Shown here: positions 1 to 8,069 of the stretch, piece by piece
How positions within the stretch are numbered: position 1 is the stretch's first letter
Layout: every line of letters starts with the position of its first letter
Source of the DNA: DASZIT01 sp036264255
Lineage (GTDB): Bacteria > Actinomycetota > Acidimicrobiia > Acidimicrobiales > RAAP-2
Assembly (NCBI GenBank): GCA_036264255.1
Contig: DATARI010000211.1
Location: 1-17,726, forward strand
Reading direction: 5' to 3'
Length of the DNA stretch: 17,726 bases
The notes under the pieces: model-generated
The model's database searches: none
Seen by the model: the letters and a program-made list of their open reading frames with translations, nothing else
What the model was told of the DNA's origin: nothing
Program-made: the position numbers and the translations under genes

Positions 1-150
1 CTCGAGGCCTACCTGGACGCCCGGCCGCTACCGGCGGGCTGGGAGGAACGGGTGGAGCTCTTCCGGCTCCCCCCGCTGTTGGTCCATGCGGTCCTCTTCG
101 GCGCGGGCTACCGGTCCGAGGCCGAGGGCATCATCCGCCGATGGACGTGA
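1..150 (+). CDS. Fructosamine/ketosamine-3-kinase family protein, C-terminal end (partial)
   Basis: Reading frame 1 is open from the first base to a TGA at 148-150 and encodes the last 49 residues of a protein whose start lies outside the window. The segment has the pattern PLPAGWEERVELF, then LLVHAVLFGAGY, then EGIIRRW. This resembles the C-terminal helices of fructosamine kinases, where PLPxGxEER and LLxHxxLFGxxY are typical. Those enzymes phosphorylate ketosamines on glycated proteins or small amines and have an aminoglycoside-phosphotransferase fold. The catalytic loop is not in the window, so activity cannot be judged. The gene is convergent with sahH, 51 bp away. The family call rests on a short tail, so another APH-fold kinase is possible. 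Confidence 0.6.
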   Translation, partial: LEAYLDARPLPAGWEERVELFRLPPLLVHAVLFGAGYRSEAEGIIRRWT

Positions 151-201
151 CCACCGCCGACGCCGACGACCGGGGGCGGGCCGGTCATCGGGTGATGCCG
201 T

Positions 202-1650
202 CTAGTAGCGGTAGGTGTCGGGCTTGTAGGGCCCGTCCACCGGCACCCCGATGTAGTCGGCCTGCTCGTCGGTCAGGGTGGTGAGCCTGACCCCCAGGGC
301 GTCGAGATGGAGGCGGGCCACCTTCTCGTCGAGGTGCTTGGGCAACACGTAGACCTTGTTCTCGTACTCGCCGACGTTGGTGAACAGCTCGACCTGGGCC
401 ATGGTCTGGTTGGTGAAGGAGTTGGACATCACGAAGCTGGGATGTCCGGTGGCGTTGCCGAGGTTGAGAAGACGACCCTCCGACAGGACGATGATGGCGT
501 GGCCGTCAGGGAACACCCACTTGTCGACCTGGGGCTTGATGTTCTCCCGCTGGATGCCGTCGGTCTTCATCAGGCCGGCCATGTCGATCTCGTTGTCGAA
601 GTGGCCGATGTTCCCGACGATGGCCTGGTGCTTCATCTTGGCCATCTGGGCGGCGGTGATGACGTCCTTGTTGCCGGTGGTGGTCACGAAGATGTCGGCG
701 GTGTCGACGAAGTCTTCCAGGGTGGCGACCTGATAGCCGTCCATCACGGCCTGGAGGGCGCAGATCGGGTCGATCTCGGTGATGATCACCCGGCCGCCCT
801 GGCCCCGCAACGACTCGGCGCAACCCTTGCCGACGTCCCCGTAGCCGCAGACCACCGCCACCTTGCCGCCGATGAGCACGTCGGTCGCCCGGTTGATCCC
901 GTCGATCAGCGAGTGGCGGCATCCGTACTTGTTGTCGAACTTGGACTTGGTCACCGCGTCGTTGACGTTGATGGCGGGGAAGAGCAGTTCGCCGCTCCGC
1001 TCCATCTCCAGCAGCCGGTGCACTCCGGTGGTGGTCTCCTCGGAGACCCCCTTGATCCCGTTGGCGATGGTGGTCCAGCGCTGGGCGTCCTCGGCCAGGC
1101 TCCGGGTCAGGACACCCAGCACCACCCCGAACTCCTCGGTGTCGGCGGTGGAGGGGTCGGGCACCACGCCGGTCTTCTCGAATTCCACTCCCTTGTGGAC
1201 CAGGAGGGTGGCGTCGCCACCGTCGTCGAGGATCATGGTCGGACCGTCGGCCGGCCAATCCAGGGCCCGTTCGGTGCACCACCAGTACTCCTCCAGGCTC
1301 TCACCCTTCCAGGCGAAGACCGGGACCCCCTTCGGATCGTCGACCGTGCCGTCGGGCCCGACGGCCACCGCGGCGGCGGCGTGGTCCTGGGTGGAGAAGA
1401 TGTTGCAGCTGGCCCAGCGGACCTCGGCGCCGAGGGCGGTGAGGGTCTCGATCAGGACCGCGGTCTGGACGGTCATGTGCAGCGAACCGGTGATCCGGGC
1501 ACCCGACAGGGGCTTCTCGGTGGCGTACTGCGCCCGCATCGCCATGAGCCCGGGCATCTCGTGCTCGGCGAGCACTATCTCCTTGCGGCCGAAGTCGGCG
1601 AGCGCCAGGTCCGCAACCTTGAAGTCGGGCTGCTGTTGGGGGGTGGTCAT
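202..1650 (-). CDS. ahcY: Adenosylhomocysteinase (S-adenosylhomocysteine hydrolase)
   Basis: Cytosolic enzyme that reversibly splits S-adenosylhomocysteine into adenosine and homocysteine, closing the methyl cycle and relieving product inhibition of methyltransferases. The 482-residue protein shows the family hallmarks: LHMTVQTAVLIETL near residues 57-70, NIFSTQDHAAAA at 83-94, the substrate/NAD region KFDNKYGCRHSLIDGI at 237-252, the Rossmann glycine motif VCGYGDVGKG at 267-276, and GNIGHFDNEID at 346-356. It ends in KPDTYRY, whose Lys and Tyr reach the NAD of a neighbouring subunit. The roughly 40-residue insertion around 150-190 matches the longer actinobacterial and mycobacterial form. 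AAGGAG at 1656-1661 sits 5 nt before the ATG at 1650, fixing the start. It has a 475-bp upstream region with a riboswitch candidate and no co-directional partner downstream. Confidence 0.97.
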   Translation of the reverse strand: MTTPQQQPDFKVADLALADFGRKEIVLAEHEMPGLMAMRAQYATEKPLSGARITGSLHMTVQTAVLIETLTALGAEVRWASCNIFSTQDHAAAAVAVGPDGTVDDPKGVPVFAWKGESLEEYWWCTERALDWPADGPTMILDDGGDATLLVHKGVEFEKTGVVPDPSTADTEEFGVVLGVLTRSLAEDAQRWTTIANGIKGVSEETTTGVHRLLEMERSGELLFPAINVNDAVTKSKFDNKYGCRHSLIDGINRATDVLIGGKVAVVCGYGDVGKGCAESLRGQGGRVIITEIDPICALQAVMDGYQVATLEDFVDTADIFVTTTGNKDVITAAQMAKMKHQAIVGNIGHFDNEIDMAGLMKTDGIQRENIKPQVDKWVFPDGHAIIVLSEGRLLNLGNATGHPSFVMSNSFTNQTMAQVELFTNVGEYENKVYVLPKHLDEKVARLHLDALGVRLTTLTDEQADYIGVPVDGPYKPDTYRY

Positions 1651-1773
1651 TCAGACTCCTTCAGATGCTGGGCCGGCAGTGGCCTCGGTCGGGTTGGCGG
1701 TGGTTGGGTCTCGCCGTGGGTGCGGCCACGGGTACGGGTTCAGGCGCTTGGGGGGTGATTCGGGACGTGGTCC

Positions 1774-1872
1774 GGGCTGGAAGCCATCCCTGGTCATCAG
1801 ATCTTTCCCCTGGTTGGAGGGGAGTTGCCCCGGACAGCAACCCCGCAACGCTACCGCACGAGGCCCCAGACC
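1774..1872 (-). promoter_or_regulatory. Candidate SAM-I/SAM-IV-like riboswitch in the sahH leader
   Basis: Read on the minus strand, the leader contains the elements of the SAM-I/IV core in order. A short P1 forms from GGTC (1872-1869) and GACC (within 1798-1792, GATGACC). P2 forms from GGTAGC (1855-1850) and GCTGTC (1838-1833), six pairs including two G-U. The conserved-looking GGCAAC follows at 1829-1824. P3 forms from CCCC (1822-1819) and GGGG (1810-1807) around the loop TCCAACCA. Directly 3' of P1 is a hairpin GGGATGG/CCAGCCC (1790-1774), matching the position of P5 in SAM-IV. The run CTGATGACCAGG closely resembles the 3' side of actinobacterial SAM-IV P1. Against the call, the usual GGTGC after P3 is replaced by GGGGAAAG, and P1 has only four obvious pairs. 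The location before a SAM-cycle gene supports it. No U-tract terminator follows, so control of translation would be expected. Confidence 0.42.
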
Positions 1873-1905
1873 GTGATTTCGAGCCCGGAGTTTTGCCGGA
1901 ACCCT

Positions 1906-1934
1906 CCCGGCCCCGGCCGGGCTCCGGGGCCGGG
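1906..1934. repeat. Perfect 11-bp inverted repeat, strong hairpin
   Basis: CCCGGCCCCGG at 1906-1916 is followed by a 7-nt loop and its exact complement at 1924-1934. In RNA this would be a very stable all-GC stem. It lies about 30 nt upstream of the riboswitch candidate on the minus strand. No U-run follows on either strand, so a classical intrinsic terminator is not supported. Confidence 0.75.
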
Positions 1935-2026
1935 ATCGGGAAGCGGTGCCCGACGTGAACTGGCCCGCGTCAGTGACTAGATTGGGGGCAGGCATCGAGT
2001 CCATCCCGCCACGGATTCGGTGTCGA

Positions 2027-2067
2027 GCGCACCACCAATAGAGTCCCGCCACTCGTGCGTGGTGCGC
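2027..2067. repeat. Nested inverted repeat downstream of the 2126-2545 gene
   Basis: GCGCACCAC at 2027-2035 is complemented exactly by GTGGTGCGC at 2059-2067. On the minus strand the enclosed segment forms an inner GAGT/ACTC hairpin. It may act as a 3' end structure of the upstream minus-strand gene or as part of the sahH leader. The sequence alone does not decide between these. Confidence 0.5.
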
Positions 2068-2125
2068 CGCCGGCAGAACTTTGGTTCTTCCGGCGCGCCC
2101 GGAAACCGATGGGTACGAGGCCCGT

Positions 2126-2545
2126 TCAGTACCCCTGCATGATGTGCTCGACCCACCACCCCGGCGCGGCGTTCATCAAGGTCTGCAGATCCCAGTAGTC
2201 CCACCACCGGACGATGTGGCCGCCGCTGAACTCCTGGACGGAGACGAACGGGAGGGTGACCGACTCCCCGGTGTGCCAGTGCCAGGTCTCGGTGTGTTCG
2301 GTCACCACCACGTCGCCGTCGGCCACCATCAGGCGAAGGTCGTGCTCGTAGCGGGAGATGGGCTCGAGCCCCAGGCGGAGTCGAGCCACGATCTGCTCCG
2401 GCCCGACGGCGATGTCCTCGGGGGGTGAGGGGACGTCGGTGTACTGGCTGTCAGCGGTGAAGAACCCACCGATCCGGTCCCAGTCCCGCTCGTAGAGTGC
2501 TTCCCACAACGAGCTCGCCACTGCTTTGTTGTCGGCTGCCGTCAT
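2126..2545 (-). CDS. NTF2-fold, limonene-1,2-epoxide-hydrolase/SnoaL-like protein
   Basis: A 139-residue cytosolic protein with the one-domain cone fold pattern: an N-terminal helical part (KAVASSLWEALYERDWDRIGGFF), a YTDVPSP strand-loop, and a C-terminal pair of strands ending VQEFSGGHIVRWWDYWD. The last motif is typical of limonene-epoxide-hydrolase-like and SnoaL-like members. In true epoxide hydrolases the catalytic Arg-x-Asp follows a TE pair and works with an Asp in the WRDYFD motif. Here the first two are His84 and Glu86 (TEHTE), while Asp116 is kept. Epoxide hydrolysis is therefore uncertain and the substrate unknown. GGAGG lies about 8 nt before the ATG at 2545, a good ribosome binding site. 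It is divergent from the gene starting at 2632. Confidence 0.75.
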   Translation of the reverse strand: MTAADNKAVASSLWEALYERDWDRIGGFFTADSQYTDVPSPPEDIAVGPEQIVARLRLGLEPISRYEHDLRLMVADGDVVVTEHTETWHWHTGESVTLPFVSVQEFSGGHIVRWWDYWDLQTLMNAAPGWWVEHIMQGY

Positions 2546-2613
2546 CCCAACCCCCTCCAGGTCCGTGGTCCCCAGACCGTAGGTCGATCGCGGCCGGCGG
2601 GACGGGGTGGTTC

Positions 2614-2619
2614 TACAAT
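2614..2619 (+). promoter_or_regulatory. -10 box (TACAAT) for the 2632 gene, short-leader promoter
   Basis: TACAAT is one base from the TATAAT consensus. Transcription should begin near 2626, giving a leader of about 6 nt, or none if the in-frame TTG at 2626 is used. No Shine-Dalgarno is visible before the ATG. No good -35 hexamer is evident. Confidence 0.55.
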
Positions 2620-2631
2620 CTCGCGTTGATC

Positions 2632-3441
2632 ATGTCTGAGCCCACCTGGAAGCCCACTTCCGATCATCTGCCGTCGGTCCACCGCCACCGGCAGCGTCGG
2701 TTGCGAAGGGCCCAGATCCGCCGGCGGCGGGCGGTCGCCCTGCTGGTGGTGCTGGCGGCGATCATCGTCGGGGTGTGGGCGCTGGCCTCCGGGGGGGGCG
2801 CACCGGCGTCGACCGCGGCTGCCCACCGTTCCGGCGGGCTGTCGACATCGAACCCCAACGCACCGGCGACCACCACCACCGCGCCGCCCCCGACCACCAC
2901 CACGACCAGTCCCGGCAACTTGCCCCAGACCGGCACCTTCCCGACCACCACCAGCCCGACCTTCACCGCCAACATGGCCGCCCTCTGGAACGCGGTGGTC
3001 ACCAACAGCCTCCCGACCGGGATGCCGGCGTTCTTTCCCGAGCCGGCCTATGTCCAGCTGAAGACGGTGGCCAGCGCCAGCAGTGACTTCACCAACCGGC
3101 TGGAGAGCGATTACGGGCTCGACATCGCTGCCGCCCACGCCCTCCTCGGACCTGACCCCGGCGCCGCCCAGTTCGTCGGTGTGAATGCCGACTCCTCCTA
3201 CGGGCACTGGATCAACTCCGGGGTCTGCGACAACGATGTGGGCTACTTCGAGCTCCCCAACACCCGGGTCATCTACACGGTCAACGGGCAGACCCATTCC
3301 TTCGGGATCGCCTCGATGATCTCCTGGCGGGGGGAGTGGTATGTGGTCCACCTGGGCGCCATCCTGCGTTCGGGGAGCGGCGGCGAGGTCGACGATCCGG
3401 AGTCCGGACCGGGCAGCCCGACGTATTCCTCCACCTGCTGA
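2632..3441 (+). CDS. Membrane-anchored secreted protein with Thr/Pro linker, function unknown
   Basis: A 269-residue protein I cannot assign to a named family. Residues 1-33 are strongly basic and cytoplasmic (RHRQRRLRRAQIRRRR). Residues 34-52 form one hydrophobic segment, a membrane anchor or uncleaved signal. Residues about 75-115 are a Thr/Pro/Ser-rich linker, and the remainder is a globular extracytoplasmic domain. That domain contains a cysteine in SGVCDND and ends with a terminal cysteine (TYSSTC), which could form a disulfide. The ATG at 2632 was chosen because the basic-hydrophobic start follows it and a -10 box lies just upstream. An open frame extending back to 2497 would overlap the divergent gene. 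It is convergent with the glycosidase lipoprotein gene, 27 bp away. Confidence 0.8.
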   Translation: MSEPTWKPTSDHLPSVHRHRQRRLRRAQIRRRRAVALLVVLAAIIVGVWALASGGGAPASTAAAHRSGGLSTSNPNAPATTTTAPPPTTTTTSPGNLPQTGTFPTTTSPTFTANMAALWNAVVTNSLPTGMPAFFPEPAYVQLKTVASASSDFTNRLESDYGLDIAAAHALLGPDPGAAQFVGVNADSSYGHWINSGVCDNDVGYFELPNTRVIYTVNGQTHSFGIASMISWRGEWYVVHLGAILRSGSGGEVDDPESGPGSPTYSSTC

Positions 3442-3473
3442 CCGGCGTGGCGGTCGGCCGGAGGCAGGTCAGC
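3437..3473. terminator. Possible bidirectional hairpin between convergent genes
   Basis: GCTGACC at 3437-3443 and GGTCAGC at 3467-3473 are exact 7-bp complements around a 23-nt GC-rich loop. Each arm contains the TGA stop of one of the two convergent genes. There is no U-tract, so termination is an inference from position. Confidence 0.35.
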
Positions 3474-4464
3474 CGGTGGTCAGCACGGTGACGAAGTCCC
3501 GGGTCCAGCCGGATTGGTACTGGGTGGCCGGGCGGTTCTGTCCGGGGATGGCGGTGGCCAGTGCCAGCCCGGGCAGGGCGGCGTAGCTGAGCTGCACCCA
3601 CTCGGGGTTGATGTCGAGCTCCATGGCGTTGACGGCGCCACTGGCGATGAGGGCATTGGCCAGATCGGAGGGAAGGACGCTCATCCCGGCGGCGTAGAGG
3701 ATGTTGCCGCTGGCATCCTCACCGACCGAGCTCCGGGCCACCGCCGCGCCACCCCCGAGGGTGGCCCCCCAGGCGCCGATGGAGCTGATCTCCCCGCTGG
3801 GCTGGCCGCCACTCACCAGCAGGTTGAGATTCTGGCGGGCGCTCACCCATACCTCCCCGGGGGCCGGGATGCCCTGGGTCCAGGCTCCGACATGGGCGGC
3901 ACCGGTGGCATCGATCAGAAAGGTCGCCCTTCCCGGGACCATGGTCAGCAGGGGCTGACCGTTCAGCTCGAAGCCCCCGGCCCCGGCGCCGGTCAGGAAC
4001 CCGCCGTTGAAGGCGGCCAACAAGAGGGGCGCTTCGTCCGGGCCGATGGCGGGTCCGGCATCAGGCCCGACGGTGGCCCCACCGGTCGGGGGATCCGTGC
4101 TCCCGACGTGCAGGTCGAACTTGACCCGGCCGACCCGGAACCGGACCACGGTGACGGCGTCCCCGTTGGCTTGGGGGACCGATATCTGGTCGACGGCGAT
4201 GTGCCCGTTGACGGTGCTGACCGGAGTCCACCCCGGCTGTTCGGTGGTGGTGGTCGTGGTGGGGGGGACCGTCGAAGTCGTGGTGGTGGACGAGGCGGTG
4301 GTGGGCACGGTGACCTTGGATGCCGACGGGCCGTGGGTGCAACCGGCCAGCAACCCACCGGCCAGGACCGCCACGAGTGCCGATGATGCCGGCCAACGCC
4401 GCCGGCGGCGGATCCGGGTCCCTGGGCTCGGAGAACGCCGCGGGGCTGGGCGCGGGGCTGGCAT
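3469..4464 (-). CDS. Lipoprotein with phosphodiester glycosidase (NAGPA-like) domain
   Basis: A 331-residue exported lipoprotein. A basic start (RIRRRRR) and hydrophobic stretch lead to the lipobox LLAGC, with Cys42 as the predicted lipidated residue. A Thr/Pro/Ser linker spans about 50-77. The globular part shows AAFNGGF at 150-156, FLIDATG at 182-188 and AMELDINPEW at 280-289. These match the phosphodiester glycosidase family, named after the enzyme that uncovers mannose-6-phosphate by removing GlcNAc, although bacterial substrates are mostly unknown. The Asn-Gly-Gly motif and the acidic LDI(N) segment correspond to its conserved core. It lies 34 bp after the ABC permease gene but has its own likely promoter. 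A surface role in processing wall-linked sugar phosphates is plausible but inferred. Confidence 0.82.
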   Translation of the reverse strand: MPAPRPAPRRSPSPGTRIRRRRRWPASSALVAVLAGGLLAGCTHGPSASKVTVPTTASSTTTTSTVPPTTTTTTEQPGWTPVSTVNGHIAVDQISVPQANGDAVTVVRFRVGRVKFDLHVGSTDPPTGGATVGPDAGPAIGPDEAPLLLAAFNGGFLTGAGAGGFELNGQPLLTMVPGRATFLIDATGAAHVGAWTQGIPAPGEVWVSARQNLNLLVSGGQPSGEISSIGAWGATLGGGAAVARSSVGEDASGNILYAAGMSVLPSDLANALIASGAVNAMELDINPEWVQLSYAALPGLALATAIPGQNRPATQYQSGWTRDFVTVLTTG

Positions 4465-4472
4465 CGCCGGTC

Positions 4473-4478
4473 AGCATA
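4473..4478 (-). promoter_or_regulatory. -10 box (TATGCT) for the glycosidase lipoprotein gene
   Basis: TATGCT ends 8 nt before the ATG at 4464, placing the transcript start at or next to the A of the start codon. No Shine-Dalgarno is present. The gene may therefore be leaderless and transcribed separately from the ABC genes upstream. Confidence 0.5.
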
Positions 4479-4498
4479 GGGGTCTTTTTTCCGGGGGT

Positions 4499-5679
4499 TC
4501 AGGCGTCCCGGGTCATCATCCGCCACGCCCCGAGGGCCGTCCAACCGACCACCCAGGCGATGATCACGCAGACGGCCACGGTGGTCGATTCCGGGACCAG
4601 CAGGGAGCCGGGGTTGACGCCGCCGGGTCCTCCTCCGCCCCCGCCCCCGAACACCAGCGGCATCCCGCCCGGCTCCAGGTGGGCGGTGGCCAAACCGACC
4701 ATCGCCCGCTCCAGATTCACGAAGTGGGGGATGACGTGTCTCGAGAGCAGCGGGGTCAGGATGACTTCGAGCACGATCATCAGGATGACCGCCACCGTCC
4801 GCTGGCCGAGGAGGGATGCCAGCCCCAGCCCGACGATGAACCCGATGGCCGCCTCGAGTTCGATCCACAATCCGGCCTTGATCATCAGGGAGTTGGACGG
4901 GTAGAGGAAGATCTTGCTGTAGCCGCCGTAGTTCTGCTGGGCGATCTGGACGGCCTCGGCCCTGATCTGAGCCGGGGTGGCCGGGCCGGGTACCCCGGCC
5001 TGAGGTTCTTTGAAGACCGGACCGCTAGGTCCGGGGCCGGGTCCGTTCCCGCAATCGACATTCGACGGGGGCGGTTGCGGGGAGGGGAAGTTGCAGAGAA
5101 CGGTGTCGGGATGGTTGGCGGCCCACGTCTCGAGCCCGGTCACCGACAGGCCGGGGGGAACGTTGGTGCCCTGGTAGTTGATGGAGGTCGTGGCGGCGAA
5201 GACGCACACCGTGCAGACGATGGCGAAGCCCACCGCCACCATCGGCACGATGATGGCCAGTCCAGCCGGGATCCGGGCCAGGTAGAGGGCCAGCCGGGAG
5301 CGGCCGGTCACCACCAGGTGCCGGAACATCCCCTCGGTGAGATCGACCGACCCGGCGGTGCAACCCAGGGTGGCGGCCACGATGAAGCCGAAGACGTACA
5401 TCACCCCGGCCACCAGGTTGGTGAAGATGTCGTAGCCACCGGCGGGGCCGTAGGACTTGGGGTCAAGGGCATGGCCTAGCAGCCGGATGAGCAGGAAGAC
5501 GCTAGGGATGCCGATGTTCACCACCAGGAGGGCGATCATCAACCCCCGCCGCTTGCGCAGCTCCATCAACCGGGTGGCGATCATGCCGCCGGTCGGGATC
5601 CAGGATCCCCGGTGGTCTCCCGAGCTGTCCGTCGCCGGCAGCAGCCCGGGAACCGGGATCGGGGTGTCGTGGACGGTCG

Positions 5680-5683
<4 letters not shown>
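4499..5683 (-). CDS. ABC-2 type transporter permease
   Basis: A 394-residue integral membrane protein with six hydrophobic segments at about 48-68, 90-108, 138-164, 270-291, 296-314 and 366-388. It follows the ATPase gene with a 4-bp ATGA overlap at 5680-5683, which fixes the start and indicates translational coupling. The architecture is that of BcrB/ABC-2 export permeases. Between the third and fourth segments is an unusually long hydrophilic loop of about 100 residues, Pro/Gly-rich and with Cys197 and Cys211. Before the last segment is a poly-Gly stretch (near 346-355). The substrate cannot be read from the sequence. Antimicrobial peptide, antibiotic or lipid export would be typical of this class. 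Confidence 0.88.
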
Positions 5684-6657
<974 letters not shown>

Positions 6658-6863
6658 CGGAGCCGGGACGGGTGAGAGGGGACGGGCATGGGACCCAGTG
6701 TGACGGTCCCGCCGCCGGCGGTCATCACCCCGGGGACTGATTCCCCACCGCCCCGAATCATGGGCTTCCCAGGTCTGGGCCCGGCGGCCTGGTTCTCCAT
6801 GGTGACAAGAAGATCGCTGGTCGGGATGACGACGGCGGTGCCATCCTTGACTACCGTTTGGGT
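6658..6863. promoter_or_regulatory. Divergent control region between ABC exporter and two-component system
   Basis: This 206-bp spacer contains several GC palindromes: GGGACC-N9-GGTCCC at 6690-6710, GGGGA-N5-TCCCC at 6732-6746, and CCCAG-N2-CTGGG within about 6760-6775. Any could be an operator for the NarL-type regulator encoded downstream. The one at 6690 is 33 bp from the ATPase start. I see no convincing promoter for the ABC genes. Confidence 0.35.
6852..6857 (+). promoter_or_regulatory. Possible -10 box (TACCGT) for the histidine kinase gene
   Basis: TACCGT ends 6 nt before the GTG at 6864. No Shine-Dalgarno is present, and the spacing suits a leaderless transcript. The match to TANNNT is minimal, so this is weak on its own. 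Confidence 0.35.
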
Positions 6864-8069
6864 GTGCGACAGCGTTGGGGGCCCGGGGCCTGGGTGCACC
6901 AGCACCCGACCTTGGCCGACGGGGTCCTGGCCTTCGGCCTCCTGGTGGTGCTGCTGGCCGGTTTCCCGGTCTGGAGGCAATCGCCGGGCGCCCTGGTGCT
7001 GACGGTGATGAGCGTGGCCCCGATCACCTGGCGGAGGCAATATCCCCGGGCGGTGTTCGCCATCTGCGGCGAAGCGGTTTTTGTGGCCATGAAAAGCGGG
7101 GGTCCGGCGCTGGCGCCCCTCGGCCTGTTGGTCGCCCTCTACACGGTGTCGTCGATGTGTGACCGCCGATGGTCGATCGGAGCCGGCATCCTGTCGTGGC
7201 TGGGGGTGGTGGCGGTCGCCGTGTTCAGACACCAACCCGGGCCGGTGGGCATCCAGGCCCTGGTGGGACCGTTGGCGGTGATCACCGCCACCTGGCTCAT
7301 CGGCGACAACCTGCGGGTCCGGCGGGCCTACGTGGCCCAGCTCGAGGAGCGGGCCGAGCGTCTGGAGGCCGAGCGGGAGGAGGAGACCCGCCGGGCGACC
7401 GACGGCGAACGAGCCCGGATCGCTCGCGAACTCCACGACGTGGTGGCCCACCATGTCAGCGTCATCGCGGTGCAGGCGGGGGCGGCCCGGATGGTGGCGG
7501 AGAGCAGTCCGTCGACACCGGGGGCACCCCAGAGCACTTCCGACAACATGCTGGCTTCGATCGAGGTCACCGCTCGTCAGGCGCTGGCCGAGCTCCGTCG
7601 CCTGCTCGGCGTGTTGCGGAAAGGCGAGGCACGGGCCGACCTGGCCCCCCAGCCCGGACTCGACCAGCTCGATTCCCTCATCGACCAGGTCCGGGTGGCC
7701 GGCATGCCGGTGGAGGTGACGGTCAGTGGCTCGGCGCCGGCGTCGCTGTCACCGGGAGTGAATCTGTCCGCTTACCGGATCGTCCAGGAAGCGCTGACCA
7801 ACGTGTTGAAGCACGGGGGCGGTGCGCCGACCCGGGTAGCCATGACGTTCGGTGACGACGGCCTGGATCTCGCCGTCACCGACTCGGGGCCGGGCACCGG
7901 GGCATCGCTACCGGGTGCCGGAGCCGGTCAACCGCCGACCGGTGGGCAGGGGCTCATCGGGATGCGCGAGCGGGTGGCGATGTTCGGTGGCGATCTCCAG
8001 GCCGGTCCCCTCCCCGGTGGCGGCTATGAAGTCCGGGCCCACATCCCCTGCGACCAGGGACAAAGGTGA
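6864..8069 (+). CDS. Sensor histidine kinase, NarL/DesK-type (HisKA_3)
   Basis: A 401-residue membrane sensor. The N-terminal ~150 residues carry about four to five hydrophobic segments with short loops and no large extracellular domain, as in intramembrane-sensing kinases. A basic/acidic coiled coil (about 155-185) leads to the dimerisation/phosphoacceptor motif ARELHDVVAHHVS, with His191 phosphorylated. The ATPase part has the N-box YRIVQEALTNVLKH, the G1 box AVTDSGPG and the G2 region GGQGLIGMRERV. The GTG at 6864 was preferred over a TTG two codons earlier because of the upstream -10-like box. The response regulator gene overlaps by 4 bp. The likely signal is envelope or drug stress, inferred from the adjacent exporter. 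Confidence 0.93.
   Translation: MRQRWGPGAWVHQHPTLADGVLAFGLLVVLLAGFPVWRQSPGALVLTVMSVAPITWRRQYPRAVFAICGEAVFVAMKSGGPALAPLGLLVALYTVSSMCDRRWSIGAGILSWLGVVAVAVFRHQPGPVGIQALVGPLAVITATWLIGDNLRVRRAYVAQLEERAERLEAEREEETRRATDGERARIARELHDVVAHHVSVIAVQAGAARMVAESSPSTPGAPQSTSDNMLASIEVTARQALAELRRLLGVLRKGEARADLAPQPGLDQLDSLIDQVRVAGMPVEVTVSGSAPASLSPGVNLSAYRIVQEALTNVLKHGGGAPTRVAMTFGDDGLDLAVTDSGPGTGASLPGAGAGQPPTGGQGLIGMRERVAMFGGDLQAGPLPGGGYEVRAHIPCDQGQR

Larger units (their letters stand above)
1651..2125. other. 475-bp intergenic region with structured sahH leader
   Basis: No convincing gene is present. Besides the riboswitch candidate, it holds a perfect 11-bp inverted repeat (CCCGGCCCCGG, 1906-1916, and its complement, 1924-1934). 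It also holds a 9-bp inverted repeat (2027-2035 and 2059-2067) enclosing a smaller GAGT/ACTC hairpin, and adjacent small hairpins at 2075-2088 and 2088-2104. Nearer sahH, a 6-bp hairpin lies at 1714-1731. I could not identify a convincing -35/-10 pair for sahH. Short open frames here overlap the RNA structures and show no family resemblance. Confidence 0.5.

Noticed and set aside
307..1758. Long open frame on the plus strand opposite sahH
   Set aside because: It mirrors a confidently identified gene in high-GC DNA. Its composition (Gly/Val/His/Asp-rich) is that of an antisense shadow, and no family motif is visible.
1774..1872. SAH riboswitch before sahH
   Set aside because: GCGTTGC occurs, but the downstream GCCCAGGCTCG-like segment and the expected pairing are missing. 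The SAM-I/IV-like layout fits better.
1906..1934. Intrinsic terminator
   Set aside because: The stem is strong, but no U-run follows on either strand.
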